A program made the position numbers and the translations under genes. The notes under the pieces are model-generated. The model searched no databases, was not told the origin of the DNA, and saw only the letters and a list, made by a program, of their open reading frames with translations. Source: Acetobacterium tundrae (GTDB lineage: Bacteria > Bacillota > Clostridia > Eubacteriales > Eubacteriaceae). Taken from it: a DNA stretch of 64,000 nt. This document shows positions 1 through 8,450 of this stretch, in pieces. The DNA is taken from the NCBI RefSeq assembly GCF_008086615.1, contig NZ_RXYB01000008.1:1-64000 (forward strand), given 5' to 3'. How positions within the stretch are numbered: position 1 is the stretch's first letter; every line of letters begins with the position of its first letter.

Positions 1-325
1 TCTCAGTTCCAGTGTGGCCGTTCGCCCTCTCAGACCGGCTACCCATCGTCGCCTTGGTGGGCTGTTATCTCACCAACTAGCTAATGGGACGCGGGTCCAT
101 CCTATGGCGCCGGAGCGTTTAATACAAAAGCCATGCGGCTCTCGCATCTTATAAGGCATTACTCCCAGTTTCCCGAGGCTATTCCTTTCCAAAGGGTAGG
201 TTACCCACGCGTTACTCACCCGTTCGCCACTTTCTAAAGGTGCAAGCACCTTCGTCGCGTTCGACTTGCATGTGTTAAGCATACCGCCAGCGTTCGTCCT
301 GAGCCAGGATCAAACTCTCAATAAA
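1..325 (-). rRNA. rrs: 16S ribosomal RNA, 5' part (gene continues past the left edge)
   Basis: The minus strand carries the universal 16S 5' primer site (AGAGTTTGATCCTGGCTCAG) at 299-318, which corresponds to E. coli position 8 onward. This puts the mature 5' end near 325. The rest reads as conserved 16S sequence toward position 1, including the stretch around the first hypervariable region, and the gene leaves the window there. It is preceded by a leader of about 200 nt and two consensus promoters. The exact 5' end is an estimate. Confidence 0.97.
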
Positions 326-529
326 AGTTTGTATTCGAGCCTTTCGGCTTTCATATCTGTCTCATGAATAACTCAATTTTATCCTCTTGCGAGTTGATGT
401 TTTATAGAGTGCATCTCTCTGTTTCTATTTTAGCCGCTTGCATTCTTGCGAATGTTTTGGCTGTTTTACAGGTTTTATGGTACTATTCTCTTTTCTATGA
501 CCGCCGCTCCGTTCTTACGAAGCTTGTAC

Positions 530-558
530 ATTATATCGTCGCTGCCTTAAGTTGTCAA
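530..558 (-). promoter_or_regulatory. rRNA operon promoter P2 (proximal)
   Basis: On the minus strand a perfect -35 TTGACA (553-558) and a perfect -10 TATAAT (530-535) are separated by exactly 17 bp. An A-rich stretch lies just upstream of the -35, as expected of an UP element. It lies about 200 bp upstream of the 16S 5' end and is the nearer of two tandem promoters. Confidence 0.9.
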
Positions 559-625
559 GCTTTTTTTTAAGTTGTTTTTAAATCGCTTTTTTTGCTGCGC
601 TGCCCCTGTTCGGGACAACTTCATT

Positions 626-654
626 AGTATACTCCGATTATTACACTCTGTCAA
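626..654 (-). promoter_or_regulatory. rRNA operon promoter P1 (distal)
   Basis: The minus strand has TTGACA (649-654), a 17 bp spacer and TATACT (626-631). With P2 it forms the tandem promoter pair usual for rRNA operons. The 326-660 stretch holds no convincing gene, only the rRNA leader and these promoters. Confidence 0.88.
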
Positions 655-724
655 TCCTTTTTCGAATTTAATTTTTTTCTTTTGTTTCACTGTTGCTTGA
701 ACTCCGTTTCAAGCGTTTTATTCC

Positions 725-771
725 AATATAGAAGGACCCTGAATCAAGCTGATTCAGGGTCCTTCTATATT
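725..771 (-). terminator. Long hairpin downstream of ribU
   Basis: A perfect 21 bp inverted repeat (725-745 with 751-771) has a 5 nt loop, directly after the ribU stop. The T-tract on the exit side is weak (TTGGAATAAAACG). It is probably a transcription terminator separating ribU from the rRNA operon promoters, but its strength is uncertain. Confidence 0.75.
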
Positions 772-788
772 AATTCATGCTTTAAGCC

Positions 789-1355
789 TTACTTATCTGC
801 TAGTTTCACTTCTTTTATTTCCATTCCCAATACTTTGCCAACAGATTTATACACCATAAAAGTAACAACCGAATTCACACCGGTTTTAATGAGATTAAAC
901 GGAACAATCATCGGAAGAATCATCGGTATTACTGCATCAATGGGTATACCCATAAATATTGGTGTAAAAACAAGATTCCAGATGACCATCGTGATCGTCA
1001 TTGTCCCCGCCCCAAGAGCCAAACCAATGACAGCTCCTTTTCGAGTGCGGTTTTTTTTGTATATCATGCCTGCTACCAGAACAAAGGAACCAGTGGCAAA
1101 GAAATGCATTAAGACACCTATAATACCACTTGCTGAACTGACCGTTATTCCCTGTAAGGCACAAACAACACCAGTTAGGATCAAACCGCCTAAAGGTCCA
1201 AACATAAATGTCCCAATCAAAATTGGTATATCTGCCGGATCATATTCCAGGAATGGTGCTGCCGGAATAATCGGAAGATGAATCAGATAAACCAATAGAA
1301 TTGACATTGCTGCCAATACCGCCATTTGTGTCAGTTGTTTTGTCTTGATTTTCAT
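789..1355 (-). CDS. ribU: Riboflavin transporter RibU, ECF S-component
   Basis: This 188-residue integral membrane protein is the substrate-binding S-component of an energy-coupling-factor transporter for riboflavin. It would work with a shared EcfA-EcfA'-EcfT module that is not encoded in the window. The protein shows about five to six hydrophobic segments. The early LIHLPIIPAAPFLEYDPADIP stretch, with a Pro-rich loop and Asp-Pro-Ala-Asp, is characteristic of RibU, and the length is normal for the family. The start follows a CCTCC-complementary ribosome site (AGGAGGG) a few bases upstream. Transcription comes from the promoter at 1580-1609 and passes through an FMN riboswitch with an attenuator, which fits a flavin-uptake role and supports the call independently of the protein sequence. 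Confidence 0.93.
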   Translation of the reverse strand: MKIKTKQLTQMAVLAAMSILLVYLIHLPIIPAAPFLEYDPADIPILIGTFMFGPLGGLILTGVVCALQGITVSSASGIIGVLMHFFATGSFVLVAGMIYKKNRTRKGAVIGLALGAGTMTITMVIWNLVFTPIFMGIPIDAVIPMILPMIVPFNLIKTGVNSVVTFMVYKSVGKVLGMEIKEVKLADK

Positions 1356-1379
1356 AAAACCCTCCTTGTTGTCTGTTCA

Positions 1380-1416
1380 GAAAATAAATAAGCCCCTGGA
1401 TTTTATTCCAGGGGCT
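1380..1416 (-). terminator. Riboswitch-controlled attenuator of ribU
   Basis: A 10 bp GC-rich stem (1391-1400 with 1407-1416) is followed on the minus strand by TTATTTATTTT. It lies between the FMN aptamer and the ribU start, so it is the expression platform expected to form when FMN is bound. Confidence 0.9.
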
Positions 1417-1436
1417 CTGCGTGCAAAATTTGTACG

Positions 1437-1556
1437 TCATTTCTTTCATCCGGACTATACCGTCGGTTCTGGATTCTAACCAGATCGGCCTTTCGGCTCG
1501 TGGACTTATTGCCGAAGCAAAATACCACCGGTGAGGACTTACACCTCGCCCTGAAA
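1437..1556 (-). promoter_or_regulatory. FMN riboswitch (RFN element)
   Basis: On the minus strand the conserved RFN blocks appear in order: GGGCGAGGTG near 1550, TCCTCACCGGTGGTA, a CCACGAGCC/GGCC hairpin, a TGGTTAGAATCCA hairpin, ACCGACGGTATAGTC and CGGATGAAAGAA near 1440. The order and spacing match the FMN aptamer. An attenuator hairpin follows immediately and ribU is the downstream gene, which is a classic target. Confidence 0.97.
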
Positions 1557-1579
1557 CAGACTGTTTATTTATTTAATTC

Positions 1580-1609
1580 ATTATACATCCATATGAATTT
1601 CTTTGTCAA
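1580..1609 (-). promoter_or_regulatory. Promoter of the ribU leader
   Basis: The minus strand has TTGACA (1604-1609), an 18 bp spacer and TATAAT (1580-1585). It ends about 20 bp upstream of the FMN riboswitch, so the whole aptamer lies in the transcript. Confidence 0.85.
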
Positions 1610-1627
1610 TAATATTTTTAGACAACT

Positions 1628-2557
1628 CTAACTAAACATCTTCTTCTTAAATAAAATAAATGCAGCCACACCCGTAAAAGCGAAAGCAATTAAAACGACT
1701 CCCCAAAAACTTGATATCGGAATTCCGATAACGTTCATTCCGAAAAAGCTTGAAAGCATTGTTGGAATTGCCATAAGAATGGTAATAGATGTCAAAACTT
1801 TCATAACAATATTAAGATTGTTAGAAATAATTGATGCGAAAGCATCCATCATACCGCTTAAAATATTACTGTATATGTTGGACATTTCAATCGCTTGCTG
1901 AACCTCGATCAAGACATCTTCTAAAAGCTCTTTGTCTTCCTCATAAAGTTTGATAACACGGCCGCGTTGAAGTTTTTCCAAAACCGCTTGATTGGCCTTC
2001 AGCGATGTTGAAAAAAAGACTAAACTCTTTTCCAAATCAAGCAACTGAAAGAGTTCTTTGTTTTTCATGGAAATATGCAGTTCTTTCTCAACATCATTGC
2101 TCATTCGATTGATATGTCTCAGATAAATAAGGAAACGACTGGCAACACGGTAGAGTATCTGAAAGATGAATCTTGCTTTTAAATTCGTGAATACATTTTT
2201 AACCCTTCCCTTGGCAAAATCGTCAATAAGAGTATTTTCACGAAGACAGACTGTAATAATATTATCTTCCAATTGGACAATGCCGACCGGGATTGTCGTA
2301 TAAAGCACCATTTTTGCATCTTTTTCAACAATCGGTACATCAATGGTAATAAGTGCCTGGTTGTTATCTTCAAGTTCCACTCGGGAAATTTCTTCTTCAT
2401 CCAATGCCGCTCTAAGGAAATCTGGTTCGACCTCTAATTTTTCAGTGATAAAACGGAGTTCTTCTTCCGTTGGGTTAACCATATTAATCCAACTATTTTT
2501 TTCGATGGATTCAATTTCTTCCATTTTTCCATCAATGGTTTTGTAGATTTTAATCAT
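1628..2557 (-). CDS. corA: CorA-family divalent cation (Mg2+) transporter
   Basis: This 309-residue protein has the CorA plan. A cytoplasmic alpha/beta and helical domain occupies roughly residues 1-240. Two C-terminal membrane helices follow, and the signature Gly-Met-Asn sits at the end of the first (SSFFGMNVIGIP, about residue 273). A short positively charged tail (FKKKMFS) closes the protein. CorA forms a pentameric channel for Mg2+, sometimes Co2+ or Ni2+. The gene is preceded by an M-box Mg2+ riboswitch and attenuator at 2765-2966, which strongly supports Mg2+ import as its function. The start at 2557 is preceded by an AAGGAGG-like site. No terminator is visible after the stop before the ribU promoter. 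Confidence 0.94.
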   Translation of the reverse strand: MIKIYKTIDGKMEEIESIEKNSWINMVNPTEEELRFITEKLEVEPDFLRAALDEEEISRVELEDNNQALITIDVPIVEKDAKMVLYTTIPVGIVQLEDNIITVCLRENTLIDDFAKGRVKNVFTNLKARFIFQILYRVASRFLIYLRHINRMSNDVEKELHISMKNKELFQLLDLEKSLVFFSTSLKANQAVLEKLQRGRVIKLYEEDKELLEDVLIEVQQAIEMSNIYSNILSGMMDAFASIISNNLNIVMKVLTSITILMAIPTMLSSFFGMNVIGIPISSFWGVVLIAFAFTGVAAFILFKKKMFS

Positions 2558-2764
2558 TATTTTCCTCCTTAATTAAGAGCAACCAATGATCATTAAGATA
2601 TTCTGGCCGCTCTTGCTATTCAATTGTTCAATGCGCTTATCTCCAGGATCTGCGTCCATCCTATCTCATCTCCTTTTTTTATTATTCAAACTAGAAGAAG
2701 TGCTCTTTATAAGCTACCTCTATATTTTACTAACATTCTTTTGGATCATTACCGACCCGCAAAT

Positions 2765-2795
2765 AAAAAAGCTCCACTGTTTGTGGAGGTTTTTG
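2765..2795 (-). terminator. Attenuator hairpin of the M-box leader
   Basis: On the minus strand a CCTCCAC/GTGGAGC stem with a short AAACA loop is followed by TTTTTTATTT. It lies directly after the M-box aptamer and about 200 nt before corA, so it is the likely expression platform that stops transcription when Mg2+ is plentiful. Confidence 0.88.
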
Positions 2796-2807
2796 CGCAG
2801 CAAAATA

Positions 2808-2966
2808 ATGATTCCTCCATTCGTTGAGCTTCGGCACTATACAGCATAGGGCAATGCCCAGCTGCATTAAGTAAAACCTTAATTCGATAGTACCTGTTGA
2901 CCCATTGGCATCTTTCGATGTTTCCGGGCAGCAACCATATCTGTATAGGAGCCTCACCTAACAAAA
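2808..2966 (-). promoter_or_regulatory. M-box (ykoK-type) Mg2+ riboswitch
   Basis: Reading the minus strand, the conserved M-box blocks occur in order: TTAGGTGAGGCTCC, GGTTGCTGCCCGGAAA, AAAGATGCCAATGGGTCAAC, AATGCAGCTGG, GCCCTATGCTGTATAGTGC and AAGCTCAACG. This matches the ykoK leader consensus closely. A terminator follows and corA is the downstream gene. The several short reading frames across this stretch are not coding. Confidence 0.96.
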
Positions 2967-3000
2967 GAAACACTTTGTTTTCTGATTGTTTTATTCATTA

Positions 3001-3029
3001 ACTATATCTTTTTCTATCATTATTGTCAA
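3001..3029 (-). promoter_or_regulatory. Promoter of the M-box/corA transcript
   Basis: The minus strand has TTGACA (3024-3029), a 17 bp spacer and TATAGT (3001-3006), about 35 bp upstream of the riboswitch. Confidence 0.83.
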
Positions 3030-3210
3030 TCTTTTTAAGTTAAACCCTTGTAACTATTAACCGATTAGTATGGCGTATGTTTTTTTATCCGCTAATTTTT
3101 TGAATGCAAAAGTTCTACCAGCAGTGTTTGTGTGTTAAAATAGAATTTAATTACTTGTTATTTCAATTTATCTCTAAACTCAAAAATCAATACTATTACA
3201 GGAGGCAAAT

Positions 3211-4620
3211 ATGTTACATTCAAGGCCCGAAGAAGATCAATTAAATTACGTTTACACGCTGCCAATTTTTGGCGATGACTCTACCGACTTTTTACCTAAA
3301 TATCAATTGGGTCAAAAATCAATTAATCCAGAACTTGCATATCAATTAATTAAAGATGATTTGTTAGACGAGGGCAGTGCCAGACTTAACTTAGCCACTT
3401 TCTGTCAAACTTACATGGAACCCGCTGCTATTCAGATCATGTCCGAAACGTTAGAAAAAAATGCCATCGACAAATCTGAATATCCTCAAACAACGGATCT
3501 TGAAAATCGCTGTGTTAATATCATTGCCGATCTATGGAATGCCCCCCAAGATATGGCTTTTATTGGCACATCTACCGTGGGTTCCTCCGAAGCCTGTATG
3601 CTTGGCGGATTAGCAATGAAATTCTCCTGGCGAAAGAACGCTGAGAAATTCGGGTTAAATATTAATCAAAAAAAGCCAAATTTAGTCATTTCCTCTGGCT
3701 TTCAAGTTTGCTGGGAAAAGTTCTGTGTTTATTGGGATATTGAAATGCGTCTTGTCCCAATAGACGAAAATCACATGAGTCTTAATATGGATACGGTAAT
3801 GGGTTATGTTGACGACTATACCATTGGCATCGTTGCAATCATGGGTATTACCTATACCGGAAAATATGATGATGTCAAAAGATTAGACGAACTTGTTGAG
3901 ACTTATAATCAAACAACGGATTTTAAAATATTCATTCATGTGGATGCCGCTTCCGGTGGACTGTTTGCTCCTTTTATTCACCCTGATCTGGAATGGGATT
4001 TTAGATTGAAAAATGTTATTTCCATTAATACTTCCGGTCACAAATATGGTCTTGTTTACCCTGGAGTTGGTTGGATAATCTGGAAAGACAAATGCTTTCT
4101 TCCTTCCGAACTTATTTTTAAGGTAAGTTACCTTGGCGGCGATATACCCACTATGGCTATCAATTTTTCACGCTCTTCTAGTCATATAATAGGACAGTAC
4201 TTTAATTTTTTATCTTATGGTTATGATGGTTATCGAGAAATTCATCAAAGAACACGCAATGTTGCGAAATACATTGCCTACGAGGTAGCTAAAATTGGAC
4301 TTTTTGAAGTCTACAATGATGGCGATAATATCCCCATTGTATGCTGGAAAATGAAAGAAAACGCAGGTAAAAAATGGACTCTTTATGATTTAGCGGACCG
4401 CCTTAGAATCAATGGTTGGCAGGTCCCAGCCTATCCTCTTCCCAATGATATGTCCAACATCGTTATTCAGCGGGTTGTCATTCGGCAGGATTTAAGTCTG
4501 CAACTGGCTGGATTGTTTGTTGAGAATCTAAAGGAAAGCATTCACACCTTAGATGATGCTCATATTATTATTTATGGTAATACGGATGAAAAAAAGGGTG
4601 CTTTCGGATTCACTCATTAA
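3211..4620 (+). CDS. gadB: Glutamate decarboxylase (PLP-dependent)
   Basis: This 469-residue protein matches the usual length of bacterial GadB, a cytoplasmic enzyme that converts glutamate to GABA and CO2 while consuming a proton. The PLP-binding lysine is in SINTSGHKYG (Lys about 278). The upstream HVDAASGG segment holds the Asp that contacts the pyridine nitrogen, and GTSTVGSSEACMLGG forms the phosphate-binding part. A good ribosome site (AGGAGG) lies 7 nt before the ATG. The gene stands alone: it has its own terminator, and no glutamate/GABA antiporter (gadC) is adjacent, so an acid-resistance role cannot be read from context. The family assignment is firm; the physiological role is open. 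Confidence 0.94.
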   Translation: MLHSRPEEDQLNYVYTLPIFGDDSTDFLPKYQLGQKSINPELAYQLIKDDLLDEGSARLNLATFCQTYMEPAAIQIMSETLEKNAIDKSEYPQTTDLENRCVNIIADLWNAPQDMAFIGTSTVGSSEACMLGGLAMKFSWRKNAEKFGLNINQKKPNLVISSGFQVCWEKFCVYWDIEMRLVPIDENHMSLNMDTVMGYVDDYTIGIVAIMGITYTGKYDDVKRLDELVETYNQTTDFKIFIHVDAASGGLFAPFIHPDLEWDFRLKNVISINTSGHKYGLVYPGVGWIIWKDKCFLPSELIFKVSYLGGDIPTMAINFSRSSSHIIGQYFNFLSYGYDGYREIHQRTRNVAKYIAYEVAKIGLFEVYNDGDNIPIVCWKMKENAGKKWTLYDLADRLRINGWQVPAYPLPNDMSNIVIQRVVIRQDLSLQLAGLFVENLKESIHTLDDAHIIIYGNTDEKKGAFGFTH

Positions 4621-4625
4621 CAGAT

Positions 4626-4672
4626 AAAAAGGATCTATATTAATAAATTAAATAGATCCTTTTTATTTTTTT
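4626..4672 (+). terminator. Terminator after gadB (probably bidirectional)
   Basis: A 13 bp stem (4626-4638 with 4652-4664) is followed by a T-rich run. It sits between the convergent gadB and the minus-strand surface-protein gene and probably serves both. Confidence 0.87.
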
Positions 4673-4680
4673 CTCCAGTT

Positions 4681-6219
4681 TTACATCTTAGTCAATCGAT
4701 TCTTTCCGAAAAAGATACCACCAACAATAAGAAGCAACAAGGCTAAAGCAATTCCAAAATACGCAACGGGCGGTTCTTCTTCATTTTCTCCTGTTCCCGT
4801 AGATGGGTTGTAATAATCACCAGAATAAACAGCAGCAGCCACTTCATCCTTTTTGAGGATTTCGAACTTATCTTCTCCTTGCACAAAAGAAATGTAATAA
4901 TTTGAATTGCTTAAACTGCCAAGGTAAACATCATATTTTCCAACCGCTTCTCCTGCTTCGCGTTCCAAAGACCCATAAAGCGTATCTCCTCCAAAGAGTC
5001 CCTCTGCCAACCCATCTCCTGAATGATCGCGCCAGACTGTATAGGTCAAAAATGGGTCCTGATCTCCTTCAACTTTTGATCGATAGGAAGGTACCACGGT
5101 TATTAGCGCTGGTGTAATGGAATACTTTTCTTTTGATGAGATGGGATCATTTTTTATTGTGTAATTATTTCCGTTTGTACCATTAATTCCATAAAAATAA
5201 TAACCACCTGATGCCCAGATGTAATACTCTCCAACATCTTTCTGCTGGCTATTTTCTTCTCCATACCAAGGACTGAAATCATCGGTAGTAAATATCTCAA
5301 TTTCTTCCCCGGCAATGACATCGTCGCTATTAATGTTGAATTCACACTCGTTTAAATTTGCTGTGCCATCATAAACTTTATCTTGTCCTGTTAAAAAAAC
5401 TTCAACCGGCTTTGGTGTTATGCTGGCAGACAATACTACATCACTGGTATTGAGCTTAGCATCTTTGGCAACTTTTTTCTCCTGATCAGTTTCTTTGTTT
5501 TCGTTGATGTTTTCAACAATAATATAGTTTTGTCCCTTACTTCCGGTAATGGTCACGTTTTTCACAGTTATCGTATTGGGCTCAGCAGGCATCACATCTT
5601 TTGAAAGAAAACTTGCCGACTTGAAATTAAAAATGACGTTATTCTCATCATCTTTTATCACCTTTCTATTTTTTAGCCCAACAATTGCGTTTTCCGGAAC
5701 ATCAAGCGTTGCGTCATATATCTTGGTGATCGGTTTTTCTGTGAAAAAATCCATCAAATTAAGTTCAATGCATTTTATTTTTATTTCTTTTGTTTCTGAA
5801 TAGCTTCTATAATTATCATCTCCAGCATATTTTGCTGTCACTGAATAAGTTCCTGCATCGGTAGGCGGAACGATCGACTCTAAATAGTCTTCCCCGTTAA
5901 CCTTTGTTCCGGTATATGTGATTTCGACAAGCGCCGGGTCCACTTCTGGTCCATCAACAGTTGGTTTAATTGACGCCAAGTTCTGGGGACTTCCATTATA
6001 GAACACGTCATCTGAAAAAGTTATCATTGGAGTTAATGTTCCTTGAACAATCATGTTATTTTCTGTGATTTCAACTATAGTGCCTGAATCATTCGAAGTA
6101 AACCAGGAATCATTTCCGCTTAGCCCTTCAGCAAAAATCCCCATGGGAAAACATGTTGCAATTAGAATGACCGCTAAAACAAGGCTTAGAAATTGCCAAC
6201 AAATTTTTGTCTTTTTCAT
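4681..6219 (-). CDS. Secreted surface protein with MBG/YDG-type repeats and C-terminal membrane anchor
   Basis: This 512-residue protein starts with a clear signal peptide (MKKTKICWQFLSLVLAVIL, then a likely cleavage near IFAEG). It ends with a hydrophobic helix and a short basic tail (YFGIALALLLLIVGGIFFG, then KNRLTKM). The body holds repeated Ig-like beta modules. Their signature strings include FYNGSPQNL, PPTDAGTYSVTAKYAGDDNY, KIYDATLDVPE, KVYDGTANLN and ITPALITV, which resemble the MBG and YDG domains of bacterial adhesin-like proteins. No LPxTG sorting motif is visible, so anchoring is probably by the C-terminal helix. No enzymatic motif is seen. It is transcribed alone from the promoter at 6343-6371. 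The function is unknown; an adhesin or cell-wall role is only inference. Confidence 0.75.
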   Translation of the reverse strand: MKKTKICWQFLSLVLAVILIATCFPMGIFAEGLSGNDSWFTSNDSGTIVEITENNMIVQGTLTPMITFSDDVFYNGSPQNLASIKPTVDGPEVDPALVEITYTGTKVNGEDYLESIVPPTDAGTYSVTAKYAGDDNYRSYSETKEIKIKCIELNLMDFFTEKPITKIYDATLDVPENAIVGLKNRKVIKDDENNVIFNFKSASFLSKDVMPAEPNTITVKNVTITGSKGQNYIIVENINENKETDQEKKVAKDAKLNTSDVVLSASITPKPVEVFLTGQDKVYDGTANLNECEFNINSDDVIAGEEIEIFTTDDFSPWYGEENSQQKDVGEYYIWASGGYYFYGINGTNGNNYTIKNDPISSKEKYSITPALITVVPSYRSKVEGDQDPFLTYTVWRDHSGDGLAEGLFGGDTLYGSLEREAGEAVGKYDVYLGSLSNSNYYISFVQGEDKFEILKKDEVAAAVYSGDYYNPSTGTGENEEEPPVAYFGIALALLLLIVGGIFFGKNRLTKM

Positions 6220-6342
6220 TGCTACATCCTTCCTTTTAGTATTTCACAAGTGCGCACATAGCGTTTATTTAAAGGCAGTTAATCCTCGACTTGTTATTTG
6301 ATTATCCCGTTTTCTAGTCAGTAATATAAACCTTTATCATTC

Positions 6343-6371
6343 ATTATACTGGTTAAGATCTCACTATTCAA
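6343..6371 (-). promoter_or_regulatory. Promoter of the MBG-repeat surface protein gene
   Basis: The minus strand has TTGAAT (6366-6371), a 17 bp spacer and TATAAT (6343-6348), about 120 bp before the start codon. The rest of the 6220-6527 gap holds only this promoter, its leader and an AT-rich terminator hairpin. Confidence 0.75.
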
Positions 6372-6432
6372 TGAAACCCGGCCAATGTTCGTTTATAATT
6401 TGCTTTCAACCTATTTTGTATACAATTAATAC

Positions 6433-6479
6433 AAAAAAAAAACAAAAAAATCGTTTTTAAAGATTTTTTTGTTTTTTTT
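6433..6479 (-). terminator. A/T-only hairpin terminator after fruA
   Basis: A long A-run arm (6433-6452) can pair with a T-run arm (6462-6479), forming an 18 bp stem interrupted only by C:G pairs. The T-run on the minus strand follows the fruA stop by about 50 bp. Confidence 0.75.
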
Positions 6480-6527
6480 AATCACTGACAAACCGATAAA
6501 ACATCATTCCGACTATCCGAATTAATT

Positions 6528-8438
6528 CTAATCTTCAATCGCTTCCATAACTTCTTTATTTTTTGGTTTTTTAAGAATTGCCAACAGTATCATTGCAACA
6601 ATCGAACCCACAAGGAGTGCAATCACATAACTAATTGGATTTCCAACAACTGGGAATACAAATATACCCCCATGTGGAGCCATTAAGGTACAGCCGAAAA
6701 ACATCGACAAACCGCCGGCTGTTGCTGATCCGATTATACAAGAGGGAATGACCCGAATAGGATCTTCCGAAGCAAAAGGAATGGCTCCCTCCGTAATGAA
6801 AGAAAGTCCCATAATATAGTTTGCTCCTCCAGCTTCTCTTTCTTTTTTAGTAAAACGGTTTTTGAAAAATGTCGTACATAATGCGATACCAAGTGGTGGA
6901 ACCATCCCCCCAACCATTACTGCCGCCATAATATCAAACTGTCCGGATGCCAGTGATGCGGTTCCAAACACATAAGCCGCTTTATTAACCGGTCCACCCA
7001 TATCCACAGCCATCATACCTCCAAGTACAATTCCCAAGACAACCTTGCTGGAAGATCCCATACTGTTTAACATAAACGTCATCCAGTTATTTAGTGCCGC
7101 CACCGGCGGATTAATCACAAAGATAATTAGTGCTCCAATAAGTAAGATACCAAAGAATGGATATAACAAGACGGGTTTAATCCCTTCCAGACTGCTTGGC
7201 AATTTTGAAAATACCTTTTTTAAACCTAAAACCAAATAACCTGCTGCAAAACCAGCTAACAGAGCACCTAAAAATCCTGATCCTCCGCTATTGGCGAGCA
7301 TTCCACCGACGAATCCAACTGCCAATGCCGGTCGATCGCCAATACTCATTGCAATGTAACCGGCTAATACCGGCAGCATAAATGCAAAAGCCGTGCCGCC
7401 TACCGTTTTTAAGAAAGCGGCAAATGGCGTATTCATTCCAAAATTAGCCGGATTGATACTGTAGTCATCAAAAAGAAATGCCAATGCGATTAGAATCCCT
7501 CCTCCGATAACAAAGGGAAGCATATGGGAAACGCCATTCATCAGATCCTTATAAATTTTCCGACCGACACCTTCCTTTTCTCCTGACTGTTGTTTTACTT
7601 CTCCAGCTACACTTGCACTATGAAAAATCGGAACGTTTCCGGATAACGCTTCCTCAATCAACTCTTTGGGGTTATGAATCCCTTTGGCAACCTTCGTTTG
7701 TATAACCGATTTTCCATTGAATCGATTTGTTTCAACATTTGTATCGGCTGCAATGATAATACCATCGGCATTTTTTATTTCTTCTGCCGTCAATTGATTT
7801 TTCACGCCTCCTGACCCATTGGTTTCAACTTTTATCGTGATACCCATTTCCTTGGCCTTGTTTTCCAGGCTTTCTGCTGCCATATAGGTATGAGCAATTC
7901 CTGTCGGACATGCCGTTACCGCCAATAATTGATATTTTCTCTTTTGGTTATCATCAGCTGCCGCCTGAGCGCTCCCAAATTTTTCTTGTTCTTTTTCATC
8001 AATCAGTTTCAAAAATGTTTCAACATCTGACGCTTGAATCAACTTTGCCCGAAACTTCTCATCCATTAAAATCGTTGAAAGTTTACTTAATACTTCTAAA
8101 TGAAGATCATTGGCAACCTCTGGTACGGCAATGAGAAAAAACAGAAACGCGGGTTCCCCATCTAATGAATCAAAATCTGCACCTTCTCTAACAACCATAG
8201 CAGCAAGTCCGGCATTTTTGACTACTTTTGATCTTCCATGCGGGATGGCTACGCCTTCCCCAATGCCTGTTGTTCCTTCGTCCTCACGATTCATAACCGC
8301 CAGCCGAAATATCTCTTTGTCGCTGATATTTCCGGTTTCATCCATGAGATTCACCAGATGCTTAATTGTTTCTTCTTTTGATGCCGGCTTCCCGAAAAGG
8401 TCAACTCCTTTTTTGCTCAATAACTCACTAATACGCAT
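6528..8438 (-). CDS. fruA: PTS fructose transporter, fused EIIABC
   Basis: This 636-residue fusion carries three fructose-family PTS domains in order. IIA is residues 1-150, with the phosphoryl-accepting His67 in GVAIPHGRS. IIB is about 170-265, with the active cysteine in AVTACPTGIAHTYMAA near residue 177. The membrane domain IIC is about 300-630, with many hydrophobic helices and the conserved GGPVNKAAY loop. It imports fructose as fructose 1-phosphate at the cost of phosphoenolpyruvate. It lies 12 bp after fruK and shares the operon with the DeoR regulator fruR. A terminator follows. The length and domain order are typical, and no defect is visible. Confidence 0.96.
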   Translation of the reverse strand: MRISELLSKKGVDLFGKPASKEETIKHLVNLMDETGNISDKEIFRLAVMNREDEGTTGIGEGVAIPHGRSKVVKNAGLAAMVVREGADFDSLDGEPAFLFFLIAVPEVANDLHLEVLSKLSTILMDEKFRAKLIQASDVETFLKLIDEKEQEKFGSAQAAADDNQKRKYQLLAVTACPTGIAHTYMAAESLENKAKEMGITIKVETNGSGGVKNQLTAEEIKNADGIIIAADTNVETNRFNGKSVIQTKVAKGIHNPKELIEEALSGNVPIFHSASVAGEVKQQSGEKEGVGRKIYKDLMNGVSHMLPFVIGGGILIALAFLFDDYSINPANFGMNTPFAAFLKTVGGTAFAFMLPVLAGYIAMSIGDRPALAVGFVGGMLANSGGSGFLGALLAGFAAGYLVLGLKKVFSKLPSSLEGIKPVLLYPFFGILLIGALIIFVINPPVAALNNWMTFMLNSMGSSSKVVLGIVLGGMMAVDMGGPVNKAAYVFGTASLASGQFDIMAAVMVGGMVPPLGIALCTTFFKNRFTKKEREAGGANYIMGLSFITEGAIPFASEDPIRVIPSCIIGSATAGGLSMFFGCTLMAPHGGIFVFPVVGNPISYVIALLVGSIVAMILLAILKKPKNKEVMEAIED

Positions 8439-8450
8439 TTCTCTTCCTCC

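Noticed and set aside
70-282. 70-residue reading frame inside the 16S gene
   Set aside because: The region is conserved 16S rRNA; the frame is accidental.
364-570. 68-residue plus-strand reading frame upstream of the rRNA gene
   Set aside because: It lies antisense to the rRNA leader and covers promoter P2; it has no ribosome site and a composition unlike a protein.
682-1281. 199-residue plus-strand frame opposite ribU
   Set aside because: It is the antisense of a clear RibU gene, begins in the terminator region and has no start signal.
2586-2973. Several 67-87 residue frames on both strands
   Set aside because: They overlap the M-box riboswitch and its attenuator; the RNA structure explains the sequence.
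4681-4800. LPxTG sortase signal at the C-terminus of the MBG-repeat protein
   Set aside because: The helix and basic tail are present but no LPxTG-like motif precedes them.
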